From Dactylonectria macrodidyma (lineage: Eukaryota > Ascomycota > Sordariomycetes > Hypocreales > Nectriaceae), in NCBI GenBank assembly GCA_020744425.1, contig JAGMUV010000017.1, positions 1,364,001 through 1,428,000 on the forward strand: 64,000 bases of DNA. Direction: 5' to 3'. This document shows positions 22,317-33,608 of this stretch, piece by piece (position 1 is the first letter of the stretch; every line of letters starts with the position of its first letter). A program made the position numbers and the translations under genes. The notes beneath the pieces are model-generated. The model worked only from the letters and a program-made list of their open reading frames with translations, was not told the DNA's origin and did no database searches.

Positions 22317-24029
22317 TTACTGCCGATTGCCATCTATAATCTCAAATTGATGTTCTTTCAGTTCGGTGCTCAGAATCCTGCTCTTTATCTGCCTTGAAAA
22401 CCCCGGTAAACAAAGCCAGACAATAATCTCCAGGACAAGGAGGATCAGAACCACTGGTTGAAGTACCGCCACCCCGGTCCTAGCAGCCAGAGCACCAATG
22501 ATGTACGGGAAAACAGTACCACCAATACCTCCAATAGCAATGGCAAACCCGATGGCACTAACATGCATCCTTTTTGGAAGCAGCTTTGTGGCCATCATGA
22601 CGCCTCCTGGATACATAGGGCCCAGGAAAAAGCCGAGAAGGGCGACAAAGACGGCTGAGACCTCGAAGATTGGTATCAGCCAGAGAACAAGCTCAACCCC
22701 TATGCAAATGCATAGATATATGATGGTGCACATTCTAACGCCGAATCTTTCGTTGGCGAAGCCCAGAATGGCTCTGCCAAGAGCCATACCCAGCCAATAA
22801 CCGGACGCAGACATCCCAGAAGCGTGGAGGGACGCGCCCCGGATGCGCAACATGTATGTGACGGTCCAGCCGCCAATGGCCGCTAAACCCAGCCGTCAGT
22901 TTTTGCTCAGTGCTACTTCATATGAGAATATTGGAAGCAACTTACTCATTACCCCAGTATCCACAAAAAGGAACAATGCGATAATCCACGCAACCTTACT
23001 TTTCATCGCCGCTCTTACACCAGATTGTGTTGACTTGGTGGTTGAGTTCTGCGAGTGTATAGCCCGATACGAAGGCCCGTCACATCTCCAGAAACATATT
23101 ACTAGGCCGCAAAGCTCCAATACCGAAAGGCCGACCTAGAAAGGTTAGAGTCGGTTGCAGCATGAAAAAAATACGGGGTCTTACCATGATGTAGTAAAAG
23201 GTATACCAGGGCAGTCCAGCTTTTGACATCATCTCAACGGCCACCAAAGGGGCTATGAGGGCTCCGATCGAATAACAGGCAGTCAAGAACCCCTGGACTG
23301 TGCTTCCTTTATGCATCCCTCCAACCCAGGCTGGGAAACATGCGTCCGCCAGACCATTTCCGAACCCGCTGAACGCGTTGCCCACAATCAACACAGGGAA
23401 CGGCGGGTGGACGGCAAGCATGACGAATGGTACGATGTGGCAAATCGGTGCTAGTATGGCCACTCCGCGTTGGCCCCATCTCATGTGTATTCTAGAGCAC
23501 ATGAACGCGGCTATTGAGTATCCAAAGAATGGAGTGAGAAAAACGAGGGAAGCGGAGGAATAGTTGAGGTCATAGTAAGCCTCGATCTTCATTAAAATCA
23601 GCATTGGACCGCATTGTTATCAAAAATTCAGTCTTACAGAGGGGAGCAATGCCTGCATATCCGTTAGTGACTGACTGTCAAGGAAAAGCAGGTGGTGTCC
23701 GCCTTACACCAATAACTGCGTCGCTCATACCGGCGACTATAAACGATAAAAAGGCAAACGCCAGCCTACCAATGTTCCCGACTGGTTTGTTCCATTTGTC
23801 ACGAATTTCAGGTACTGGATCTGACAGTTCGAGGAGTTCTTCGTCGCTCGCTTGAATGAGTTGCTCAGCGGGCACTTCCGGATCGTAACGTTCTATTCCA
23901 AAACGTTAGCGGCTTTTCGTCTCTGGAGCAGTTTATAGAATGCCTACCCTTGACAATTGAATCCGGGGTCTCTGTCCGCTCAGCCGGTTTTGTCGTCTTG
24001 TCCTTGTCCGTGGGCTCTTGGTGGAACAT
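22317..24029 (-). CDS. MFS transporter (fucose-permease/FHS-like), six exons with a 15-nt microexon
   Basis: Exons 23948-24029, 23708-23892, 23638-23652, 23185-23586, 22946-23135 and 22317-22882 keep frame and give 479 residues, the usual MFS length. After a polar N-terminus, LAFAFLSFIVAGMSDAVIG begins the first membrane segment, continued by the microexon residues ALLPS and then IEAYYDLNYSSASLVFLTPF, the signature of the FHS/BSC6-like group. A second-half motif GFANERFG matches the MFS loop between helices 8 and 9, and GPMYPGGVMMATKLLP is also characteristic. It should be a plasma-membrane proton-linked uptake or export carrier; the substrate is unknown. The microexon lies between GGT|GTAAGG and TCT|GTAAGA with a CTAAC branch site before it. 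Confidence 0.9.
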
Positions 24030-25730
24030 TATGGCAGTTGGAGATGAAGGGATCGTGGATCCTCACTGCTCCATGAACCACAAACAAAACCAAGAGCAGG
24101 ACGGGATTGACAATTGAACTTGAACTGCGAGGGGGCTTTGGCATCGTGGCCATGGGGTTATATGACGCCATTCGTGTACCGGCGAACAAAAGACCTTTTC
24201 AAACACTGCTACCATACATAAGCGGCCCGGACACCCTGCTGACGTGGTCGGCGATGCCGGTGCGGGCCGAATTTACCACGAAAAAGCATGGCAAAAGTCG
24301 CCGGTGTACTGGAACGGTTCTAGAAGGATACAAAAAGAAGGTGAATGGCATTCGCAATGCTTGATCCCCCCTCGGCACGGAGAATCTGCGAAATAAAAAG
24401 CAGGAAGTAGTGATTTAACCAACCAATTCCACACCGGAAATGGACCTCAGAATGACATCTCGAGAATTTACTAAGATACACTAATCGGCGATTAGAACTT
24501 TGGACATTCTTTCTATCCCAAGAAGGAAGGTGGTTTCACGATGAAATACCTAGAATTGGGCATATTATACCCGCCCAGCTCAGTCTTTTCTCGTGGCCTA
24601 ACCCCAATGCGTAATCGGACTTCGCCGAGCATGCACCAATAAGCATCCTCTGGGCGGGCTTCACTGTTGAATACCCCCGGACGGGCTGGGGGGGGCTCGG
24701 CGAACGGATCTTTCATATCTGCTTATTTTCGTATTTGTCCGCTGCATAGTCCACACCAGCCTCTTGGTGCGTGACACGTTGGGGCTTAGTCTCCTTTTCG
24801 CCAATTGTTCGACTCCATGGCCCGTGAAATTTTGGGCTGTGAGCTTTGGGACTGCGATCTTGAAGGTTGCGCGTCACTATGAAATCTAAGGACGCTCGCT
24901 TCTTCTCGACTGTCTTCGTCCGGGTCTCGGGGGAAGCTGCTCGCGCGTGACATGCGCAGGCGGCCGCCGTTGACCCATTTTCCATGCAAGGCTGGATGGT
25001 GACATCACTTTCCTCGACCGTTGCAAAGTGGACGAAGCAATAATTAGAGTTTCCGTTTTGCTTTTGGTAGATTCATGCAGCGCAATGCGCTTGCCGATGG
25101 CCAATCTATTCGCAAGAATGTGTCAGTCTTAGAAAGAGTAACACTTCAAAATACAGTTAGCTTCAAAACTACTTTATTCACTTACAGGTTAAGTCCAGCA
25201 AAGAGCTCCTGAAGCCCCTCTTGGTTTTGCTTCTATTAATCATTTTGCCTAAGCCACCAACATATATGCGTCGATTGTGTCCGCCCCTGATCCCTCGAAC
25301 AAGGTGATCCAAAGATTCTTTCGGGCGTTGCATGGCTGTCTTGCTATCGGCCGCACCGCTTAGGATGGCACGGCCGACTTTGAGTTGGTTTCACCGTGTA
25401 CATGAGATTTCTGATGTAAATACGCCTCCCCTCGTCGATGGCAAGTGATTGGCCTTCAGACATTGCGAGATTATGATTTATCGTCATAACGGATTGATAT
25501 ACTAGGTACAGAGGTGCACAATGAGGGCAACGAATTGTCACACCCCTACCTAGACGGGAGGAACCAGGCGGTCTAGGGTGGCAGATGTGTGACGACTCCA
25601 CACGGCATCGGAAGATACTTGATCCATTCCTCACACCCTGATAGTCAGCTGCCTGATTGGGTCATGGTTTGGGCCATAGCAACCAGTTCATCCGTGTCTC
25701 ATCTCAATCTCATCATTTCATCACGCAACA
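24030..25730. other. 1.7 kb intergenic, no recognised gene
   Basis: Frames on both strands are short and lack domains. A G-rich run sits at 24680-24695. It contains the promoters of the divergent MFS and S33 hydrolase genes. Nothing else was recognised. Confidence 0.35.
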
Positions 25731-27425
25731 ATGAATGAGAAAACAGTGATCAACACTGCCGCCTTTGCGGCTCCGGCCAAACCAGCGTGGCGAACGTGGT
25801 CCAAGATCACGAGCCTCGCTTTTGGACTTTTATGTGTGGTCAAGCTATATTCGATCATCTCAACCCCGTCTTCATCTCACTGCATCCACCATTCCAGGAC
25901 CCGCTCTTACCCAGGAGAGTCGGTGCAATGGGAGGCCTGTGGGAACATCAACGACCATGAGATTGAGTGCTCCAACATCACCGTGCCAATCGACCAGTTC
26001 GACCTTGAGCGCGCCTCGGACAAGACGTTTGAAATCCCCCTCATCCGCCTGCGCGGAAAAAACGCGACCCAGAACTTGGTTGTCAATCCTGGAGGCCCCG
26101 GAGGCAGCGGCGGCAGCTTCATCTGGCGCAAGGGAGCGCAGCTCAACCGCATTGTCGGCGAGAGCTTCCACATCTTGTCTTTCGACCCGCGGGGCATCAA
26201 TCAGTCGCGACCTCTTGCATCGTGCTACCCGGACACGACCACGCGTAAAGAGCATACTTCTAGCCAGGATACCGACTCTGTTGCAGACAGCATCAAGCGC
26301 TTTGCGTGGACCCAGAACTATGTCAGGGCTTGCGAAGAGAACATGGGCGAGCATGGCAAGTACATCAACACGCCGCAGACGGCAGCCGATATGAACAGTA
26401 TCCTGGATGCCGTTGGCCAGGAAGACATGTTCTACTGGGGGTTCAGCTACGGCACCTTGCTCGGCCAGACTTACGCGTCCCTCTTCCCTGATCGCTCTCA
26501 CCGAGTCATCATCGATGGCGTTGTTGATCAGGTTGAGTGGTATGAGGAAAAGCTTCTCATGGGCGACTTTGTGGATACAGAAAATGTCGTCGATGGCTTC
26601 TTTGATGAGTGCTTCAAGTCGGGCGACAAATGCCCTCTCCATCAGCTTGGAAGGTCCAAAGACGAAATTCAGCTCAAGGTCGTCAGTTTCTTGAAAGAAC
26701 TCGAACTTGAGCCGCTCTCGGTCTTCGTCAACACCACTCTCTATGGAACCCTCGACTACACCGATTTATGGGGTGCCATCTTTGGCCACATGTACAAGCC
26801 AGCCACGTGGCTCGATCTGGCAACCCGACTAGACGAGCTGCTGCGCGGAAATGCCACCAGCGCGTTCCTAGAATACGGCACGGATAATGTTGCGACGGAT
26901 GATGCAGTTGATGTCGTGTACCTGAACGACGCGGCGTCGGGTCCGAGTCACTGGCCCAAGACCAGAGAAGAACTGGTCGACATCTTGGAACCGTTTTACA
27001 ACTCGTCTTCCTTTGCCATCTCTGAGGCCCAGACAATCTACGCCAAGCAGCAATGGCGCATTCCCAAAACCCACACCTTCAAGCCCCCCCGCAAGGCGGC
27101 GACAGCTCACCCACTACTTATCCTCTCGACGACATACGACCCCATCTGCCCGCTGCACTCGGCTAAAGGTGCCGAAGCGACATTCGTCGACTCTCGCCTC
27201 GTAGAGGTCAAAGGCTACGGCCACTGTTCCCTGGCCGTGCCATCTGCCTGCATCGCTCGGCACGTCCGCGGCTTCCTCCTCGACGGAAAGATGCCCGAGA
27301 AGGGTGCCAAGTGTGAGGTTGACGAGCCGTACTTCCAGGAGCCCAAGCCCGAGAGTGAGCTCTGGGCGAAGCTCTCTGCGGGAGAGAGACGGATGAAGAG
27401 CAGATTTACGCTGCTCAGGCACTGA
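25731..27425 (+). CDS. S33-type alpha/beta hydrolase with TAP-like C-terminal domain, membrane-anchored
   Basis: A single exon of 564 residues. A hydrophobic segment at about 26-45 (ITSLAFGLLCVVKLYSII) after a basic stretch suggests a type II signal anchor, with the catalytic part outside the cytosol. The core shows the oxyanion region NPGGPGGSG, FDPRGINQS, nucleophile elbow GFSYGT (Ser), the acid in TTYDPICP (Asp) and the His in GYGHCS. The C-terminal 100 residues match the TAP-like domain common in fungal and Streptomyces tripeptidyl aminopeptidases and prolyl iminopeptidase relatives. It probably removes short N-terminal peptides or hydrolyses related esters or amides. The cysteines conserved around CEVDEP fit an extracellular environment. 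GC content is higher than in the flanks, as is usual for coding DNA. Confidence 0.9.
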   Translation: MNEKTVINTAAFAAPAKPAWRTWSKITSLAFGLLCVVKLYSIISTPSSSHCIHHSRTRSYPGESVQWEACGNINDHEIECSNITVPIDQFDLERASDKTFEIPLIRLRGKNATQNLVVNPGGPGGSGGSFIWRKGAQLNRIVGESFHILSFDPRGINQSRPLASCYPDTTTRKEHTSSQDTDSVADSIKRFAWTQNYVRACEENMGEHGKYINTPQTAADMNSILDAVGQEDMFYWGFSYGTLLGQTYASLFPDRSHRVIIDGVVDQVEWYEEKLLMGDFVDTENVVDGFFDECFKSGDKCPLHQLGRSKDEIQLKVVSFLKELELEPLSVFVNTTLYGTLDYTDLWGAIFGHMYKPATWLDLATRLDELLRGNATSAFLEYGTDNVATDDAVDVVYLNDAASGPSHWPKTREELVDILEPFYNSSSFAISEAQTIYAKQQWRIPKTHTFKPPRKAATAHPLLILSTTYDPICPLHSAKGAEATFVDSRLVEVKGYGHCSLAVPSACIARHVRGFLLDGKMPEKGAKCEVDEPYFQEPKPESELWAKLSAGERRMKSRFTLLRH

Positions 27426-28187
27426 TGGCCATGCAAAGGCCGTGGTAAAGAGGTAAAGAGGATGAAAGGTAGGAGGGCATGCTGCTGGTAAGAATCTCGT
27501 GGGTCTGCTGGCATTTCTCTTTCCATCTAGTATACGAGTGTAAAAACATTTATTTAGGCGGTTGTAAGATGCAAATACTATTAACTTGTTTCTTCATCGA
27601 GCGTAGGTAGCCCATGCCATAAAGCCGTGCAGTCTTTCAGGGTGCACATAAATACTAAGCTATGTAGAAACTTTTGTAGGACCGTCGCGATGAAGCTCGC
27701 TCCATTGAAGAGGATGTATTAGAACCGAGCATCATGTATTTGACAGTATGTATCGAAAATCATGACTGGCCAGCTTTCCATGATCTCAAGATGACCCCAA
27801 AGCCAACTAAGACTGACAATAATGTATGTTGATATTTAGATAAAAGAAAACATTTTTACATCTGGTGTTATTATGAACATCCGCTGAACACAAATTCCGG
27901 GGGAGTTTAGTAGGGTAGGCGTATTTGAATTGTTTCACGTCAGCATCATAAAAGTCAAAGTTTGGTCCGACCCCACTGAAGCATACCGCAATTCCCCACT
28001 GAAATGCGGCAGTTTCTTACTGAAGAATGCCGCAGTTCCCCACTAGAGATGCCGCAATTCTCCACAGAGCTCAGTAATCAAGATCAAGCTAAAATTCCCC
28101 CCTCCTCTTGGCTTGGTTCTCAATCTTTGTTGATCTTCCCTGCAACAAAATTGTCAAGCTGAAAGGTTCTCCGCTCTCGACCGGAAC
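27426..28187. other. Intergenic, contains a short degenerate repeat
   Basis: AT-rich 3' flank of the hydrolase gene and promoter of the MOSC gene. The only structure seen is the repeat at 27984-28070, described separately. Confidence 0.4.
27984..28070. repeat. Four degenerate copies of a 21-23 bp unit (TGCCGCARTTCYCCACT...)
   Basis: Copies start at 27984, 28005, 28028 and 28050, each reading close to TGCCGCAATTCCCCACTGA with a short variable tail; a partial copy (CCCCACTGAAGCA) precedes them at 27971. The block lies about 120 bp before the MOSC start codon, so it could hold repeated protein-binding sites. Confidence 0.7.
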
Positions 28188-29243
28188 ATGGCGATCCCGG
28201 ACTTATTCAGTAGCCTTTCACTGGCACACGTTCTCGTTACCGTTGCTATAGCGGCCCTCTTGGTCCTGCTCTATGTCGCATTTAACCCTACCGGCCTTAC
28301 CCCCCCAAGTTTTCTTGAACGTCTTCCCTCAACGCCTCCAACGGACGAAATAGTCAGCCTGCGTATCTACCCTGTGAAGTCATGCCGTGGCTTCGAAGTC
28401 AAGTCTGCGCAATTGCTCCGAACTGGCCTAGACCTGGACCGCAACTGGATGTTCATCTCAGCGGAAAACCGGGAATTCATCACCATTCGAACGAATTCCA
28501 AAATGACGCTCATCCGAACCAGTTTCGACACCGACTCTGATAAGCTCACTATTTCCATCAAAGATCAGAAAATCGAGATTCCCGCCCATCCTACGACTGA
28601 ATGGCTTCAAGGTAACACTCAACTCAAGACGGCTGGTATTTGGAGCGAACAAACAGACGCTTGGGAATACCCAACTAGCCTTACCCAGCCATTCGCCGAC
28701 TTCCTAGCCGCAGACGTTCGCCTGGTCTACAAGGGCCCAAAACCTCGTGTGCTTCGTGGCTGTGGCGCTCCGAAGCTCCTTGGGCGTACAGAAGCGACCA
28801 AGTTTGCCGACATGATGCCTGTGCTAGTTGGTTCCCTAGCCAGCATCAAGGAGCTGAATGAACGCCTCACCCACGCGGGAGAAGACGAAATTGAGATTGA
28901 GCGCTTCCGACCAAATATCATCATCCGCGGTGGTGAGCCTTGGCATGAGGACGGATGGAAAACGCTGCGGATCAGCGACGGCGACGTGCCTCTGGATCTA
29001 GACGTGGTATGCCGCTGTCTACGATGCCAGGTGCCAAACGTCAACCCTGAGACAGCGGACAAACACCCCCGGCAACCTTGGAACCAGCTCATGAAATATC
29101 GACGAATTGATCCGGGGCTCAAGTTCAAACCGAGCTTTGGGATGCTGTGTGTACCGAGGGCTGAGGGGTTGGTTGAGGTTGGGATGAAGTTCAACGTCAC
29201 TGTCATGACGAACGATCACTTCTTTCTTAGTCCGATGAAGTGA
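28188..29243 (+). CDS. MOSC-domain protein, mARC-like, membrane-anchored
   Basis: A single exon of 351 residues. A membrane helix at about 13-31 (AHVLVTVAIAALLVLLYVAF) anchors the N-terminus, as in mitochondrial amidoxime reducing component (mARC) proteins. The MOSC N-terminal beta-barrel begins at LRIYPVKSCRGFEV and includes DRNWMFI; the MOSC domain contains ERFRPNIIIRGGEPWHED and the cysteine region CRCLRCQVPNV, the expected molybdenum-cofactor ligand area. Members bind Moco and reduce N-hydroxylated compounds with cytochrome b5 partners. The domain call is firm. Location at the outer mitochondrial membrane is inference from the family. Confidence 0.92.
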   Translation: MAIPDLFSSLSLAHVLVTVAIAALLVLLYVAFNPTGLTPPSFLERLPSTPPTDEIVSLRIYPVKSCRGFEVKSAQLLRTGLDLDRNWMFISAENREFITIRTNSKMTLIRTSFDTDSDKLTISIKDQKIEIPAHPTTEWLQGNTQLKTAGIWSEQTDAWEYPTSLTQPFADFLAADVRLVYKGPKPRVLRGCGAPKLLGRTEATKFADMMPVLVGSLASIKELNERLTHAGEDEIEIERFRPNIIIRGGEPWHEDGWKTLRISDGDVPLDLDVVCRCLRCQVPNVNPETADKHPRQPWNQLMKYRRIDPGLKFKPSFGMLCVPRAEGLVEVGMKFNVTVMTNDHFFLSPMK

Positions 29244-31226
29244 GTTGTGGTGGACTTAGCCGGCGAGGATTCTACTCTTGTGCTACAGCAGAAGCATGTG
29301 ACGGGAAGGGAAAGTATGACCCTAGGAGGTGGCAATTGTTTGTCCTACACCTTATTGACGCCACGGAACATAGTTCCCTTGGTCTGGCCCCCAAACTTGT
29401 CGTATGAAACGCTCGTGACACCGAAATTAGAGAGATGGGAAGTAAGCATCAGCAGCCACATGGTCATGATGACGATCCGGCTCACCGGGAAGAGGGGCAC
29501 TACGACGACGATATTTGTTTCAGTCAGGGTATGCGAGAGGCTGTTTCGGGGGCTGAACTTGAGGCACGAACGTTTCTCAGATTCGTTAATGAGTTTGATA
29601 GTGCTTATCTAGTGGCTGCCCACTCCTTCAAGGGTGAGTTATTGGGGGTTTGATAGTGACCTTTAATACTCGAACAAGACTATGGCTTAACTCCATCAAC
29701 TGTGTGCCATGTGAATATGGTAATGAGAGAGGCACCTGTGGAGACTTGACAGATGCCTTCAATGTACATAACAATGCAGAGCCACCCGAAGCGAAGGGGA
29801 AGTACTACGATGAAATTATAAATTTGCAGGGTTCTAGAATTGAATAGCTCAACAACTCAGACCTTTGATTGAAGCATGCATAGCAGAGGCGCCGAATTCT
29901 TTCAGTCACGGATTCGATAGAATGGTTCATCATCGTCAGAAAATTCGCAAAGATGAAAACCAGCACCGAGCAAACGCCCAGTAGGAATGATGGCGGATGA
30001 AACTAGTTCAAAGACATTTGTGAAAGTTCAATTCTGTGAGACTTGAATAACTTGAATACAGCGCTTGGACCGAATATTTTTAATACAGCGCTATGACAGA
30101 GTTGCTGAAACAAAGAGTGTGATGGTCTTGAGACCGCATCCGAGGGATCCGGTTTCTCAGGCCAAGGCAAAAATCGAGGGTCACTGGCTCGACGCCTCTC
30201 CCGACCTCTCCAAAAGGTGGTGTTCGATGCAAAAGTCGCAAAACACACAGTTCGATCGCCGAGTAATCCCACGACATACACAAGAACATTGGCACATGGG
30301 GTTGGCATGTGACCTGATCCCGTCACGACAATTCGGCGTAGTAAAATGTCTGGGATGCGATGAGTGAGTCGCTGCCAAATGATGATGAATTGCCTCATCG
30401 TCATTCACGGCATTGAAGTCAGAGCCGATTGTGGAGGCATTGAAACCCATGATTGTTGTTTTCCGGGCGGATAGACCGGGTTTCTTGTGGTTGTGTTGAG
30501 CTGCTGTGGTTGATGCGAAAAGAAGACCATCTAGCGGTCAGTATGAAATGTCTCAATTCAATAAATGCGGGCTACCAAGGTCACCCTGTGAGCATTGGAA
30601 ACCGAGAAACTGCCCAGTAGCGCAATGAAGTAAAGGGATTGAAAACGGTGCACAGTTGGTTAACGTGTTGTTATGTCTCGATATAAATAAGAGAAATACT
30701 GTTTGACGGTCAATGGAGATAAAGAGAATGATCCAAGGGCAAGAAAGTTTTTTAAGGTTGCACGGTTCTTACGCTGACTTATCTCCAGGAGGCACCAGCA
30801 TGCCACTCGCAAACTTGCCCATGTTCGTCAGGCCCGTGAACCTTGCTGAGGGCTCAAAATAAGACCACTTTGTTCGTTTGGTGCAGTTGGGCAAGGTCCC
30901 CCTGCAAGATGGTGTACAAACTGTCAGCCTTAGTGTATCACGTTATGCATTCTCCATGCAGGTCGCAAGCTTATTGGGCCCCCTCGAGAACGATAATCGG
31001 AAAAAAGAAACAAGGCTTGTTTCAGGATGCTGTGTTTGTTGTGTTCATATGTACATATATACAGTTGTTTCTGTAGACCCGGGCTGAATTTGGAGCATTG
31101 CGACGACAGGAAACCACTCCGACGGCAATTCCTTCATTTAGCACCTCCACTCGGCTTGACCTCTCTCATGTCGCTGACTAGCGTGTTAGATGCAACCGGG
31201 GTGATACGGGAGCAACGAAACTTACC
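29244..31226. other. 2 kb intergenic, no supported gene
   Basis: Several short frames occur (29435-29653 plus strand, 30003-30404 minus strand), but none shows a domain, a start context or partner exons. It covers the 3' flanks of the MOSC and pectinesterase genes. Confidence 0.3.
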
Positions 31227-32266
31227 CTAAGCTCCGTTGTAGTAGTCCGAGTCAAAGTACAACTGGCTGGCGTAGCTGCTGCCGAGGATATCTTTGATCA
31301 AGATGGGACTGCTCAGCTTGGTAGCAAAGGATGCGCGTGTACCGCTAGCACCGCTGCCATTGTTCTGGTACTCGCCAAAGAGAACAGATCCAGTGCGCGG
31401 GTCACCAGTGTTCCAGATGCTCCAGCCAGCAGAGTTGATGACGGAGGACATGGACGTATACTGGAAGACAACCTTGGCATACTCGCGCCATGGCCTTCCG
31501 AGGTAGTAAGCTCCAGCGGGAACTGTTTCGCCGTCGGCAGCGGCGATGTCGCACTTGTTGAAGACATAATAGGAGTTGCCCGCGGCGGTAGGTCCATCGG
31601 CTAGATTCAATCTGTTAGAATTGGTTCTGATGCTACAAGAGAAGACAACTCACCAGTGACGTAACCGATCTTGGCGGCGAGGACGCGAATATCGACTCGC
31701 TCAAACCAGCTGTACGCAAGCTGGCCAAAGATAAAGTCGGTGGCTCCCTCAATCTTGCAGGCGACGTAGATTTGGTTGCCGGTGTTGCTGAGAACAGTAT
31801 CCTGGAAACCAACGAAGGACGAGCCGTAGTATCCGCTGTCGGCGTAGGCGCTCAGAGCCACAGCCTGGCTGCCCTGGCCGTACGTGTTCTCAACATTGAC
31901 ATTATACAGGCGGAAGCCCTTGGCCTTGACGCGTAGGGTGGCCGTCGCATCGTTGGAGAGGCCGTCGGCCTGGGAGAGGCCGCTGGAGATGGTGACGGTG
32001 TTGGACTTGTAGGTCGAGTCGGCCGTGGTGGCTCCGTAGATGGTGAGCTGGGCGTTGCGCGCCGACACGAGCACCTGCTCCTGGTATGTGCCGGCCTTGA
32101 TGAAGATGCACTGCGCGGAGGTTGAAGTGGTGCTCAGAGAGTTGACGGCCGCTTGGATGGTCGCATAGTTGCCTCCAGACTTGGCAACTGTGATGCAGCC
32201 AGCGGGAGCTGTGCTGACAGCGAACACTGCCGGCAGGAGACTTAGAAGGGCGGTGATGGACTTCAT
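31227..32266 (-). CDS. Secreted pectin methylesterase (carbohydrate esterase family 8)
   Basis: Exons 31654-32266 and 31227-31600 (GTGAGT...TCTAG) give 328 residues, typical for fungal PMEs. The signal peptide is MKSITALLSLLPAVFAVS. Family motifs are in order: GNYATIQAAVNSL near the start, GFQDTVLSN (catalytic-site Gln and Asp region), GATDFIFG (second Asp) and YLGRPWREYAKVVF (conserved Arg and Trp). The enzyme removes methyl esters from homogalacturonan outside the cell, priming it for polygalacturonases and lyases. All main active-site residues are present. It fits a plant-associated or saprotrophic lifestyle. Confidence 0.96.
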
Positions 32267-33608
32267 GGTGGCAATCTGAGAGAAGCAACTTGTTCTGCCG
32301 AGTTTCTTAGACCCTAATCGGTGCAGATCACAGAGTTATAGCTGTCACCATACCACTGGCATCTCACACCCTCAACCCAGGAGTTTCTAGAACAATGCCG
32401 GTCCCGTTCCGTTTGACTGCCGCATTGTCCGGGTGGGTACAAAACGAGAGCGGATGCGGTGCCGAGAAAACCACCAAGCAGGGTTTACTATTGGCGGAGG
32501 AATCTTCATCTCGTTTCCCATGCGTGGAGATGATTTGACCGTGCGCCGTATTCCCCTCTGAATACTATACCACCTAGAGTTACGCTATGACCGACTAATA
32601 GGCAAACCGGAACGAGGCAAGGGAACATGTGCGTACTATGTAGTACGATGTCAGCGGAATGGTGGCCCCCGATTCAAATCCGGCGCCCTGGTCCCGGCTC
32701 CTAAACCTGGGGAAGGGATGGGCGTTAATGACGAGCGGCAGATAGATCGTCGTACCCATGGTGTGTTTGTCCTTTTTCTTCAATGGAACCTGGGGCATTG
32801 CAACGCTGCAGCGTAAAATGGGGCAATATATGGTGACATTCCGTCGCAGGAAGTAAACATGCCTACCTTTCCAACACGAGCCAATATATCAGGCTTTCTC
32901 CTATTTCTGGGAGTTCGTGTTTCTCGAACATGCTGACTCCATTCATTGCTCCGTTCAAATCAGACAAGTCTCATGAAACGTCCATTGCATTTCTCCTGGC
33001 AAAAGCCTCATATGAACCACTTGCCTCAGCTGTTCCCCGCAGCCATCATTCCGTCCAATGTCGTGTCCCTTCATCTGGCTAAACATCAATCCCAAACAAG
33101 ACGCTGTATGCTCTAGTGCTAGGAATCGGCACTCTCGTGGCCGTAGTGGAGACGGCAGGGCACTTGAAACCCAAAGTTGCCGTGTGATCCTTGTCGTCGC
33201 GGATGCTAGCTTCCGTGAGAGCCAAAAAGGTCATAACCTCTTATTTATCCACGTATTGCCAACTGTCGCTGTGAATTGGAAGAGTACTATGGAAGAGTAT
33301 TCTTTTTCTTATCCGGGCTTATCCGCGCGACCCTTGTCGGTGAGCCATGGTTTGGTTTCTAGGACGCCGAGAATACGTATTCCATGCAGCTTCCATTGTG
33401 ACCCCAGTTGTTTCATCCCGACGTTGAAACATGCCTGCAGGCCTTTTCGATGTTGGACTAGGTTTGTGTGACTGATTTTATGGACTGTCAATCTAATGAA
33501 TTTCATTTCAGCTAGCAATTTGAATTCCTCTAACTTTATGACAGGTGTTTCTGCAACTTCATCCTCCAGACTGTCTTCATCGATCGCAACACTTGAGTAC
33601 TGCCTTTT
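32267..33608. other. Intergenic, no recognised gene
   Basis: It includes the pectinesterase promoter and the 3' flank of the NmrA-like gene. The 137-codon frame at 33058-33471 has no recognisable content. Confidence 0.3.

Noticed and set aside
12001..24180. A secondary-metabolite gene cluster around the ABC pump, SDR and MFS genes
   Set aside because: No polyketide synthase, NRPS, terpene cyclase or similar core enzyme is present, so a cluster call is not supported.
25872..26642. 256-codon minus-strand open frame
   Set aside because: Antisense shadow of the S33 hydrolase, which has a complete catalytic triad.
32650..32690. GATTCAAATCC resembling a tRNA B box
   Set aside because: The flanking T-stem does not pair (A opposite C at the stem end), and no acceptor or anticodon arms could be built around it.
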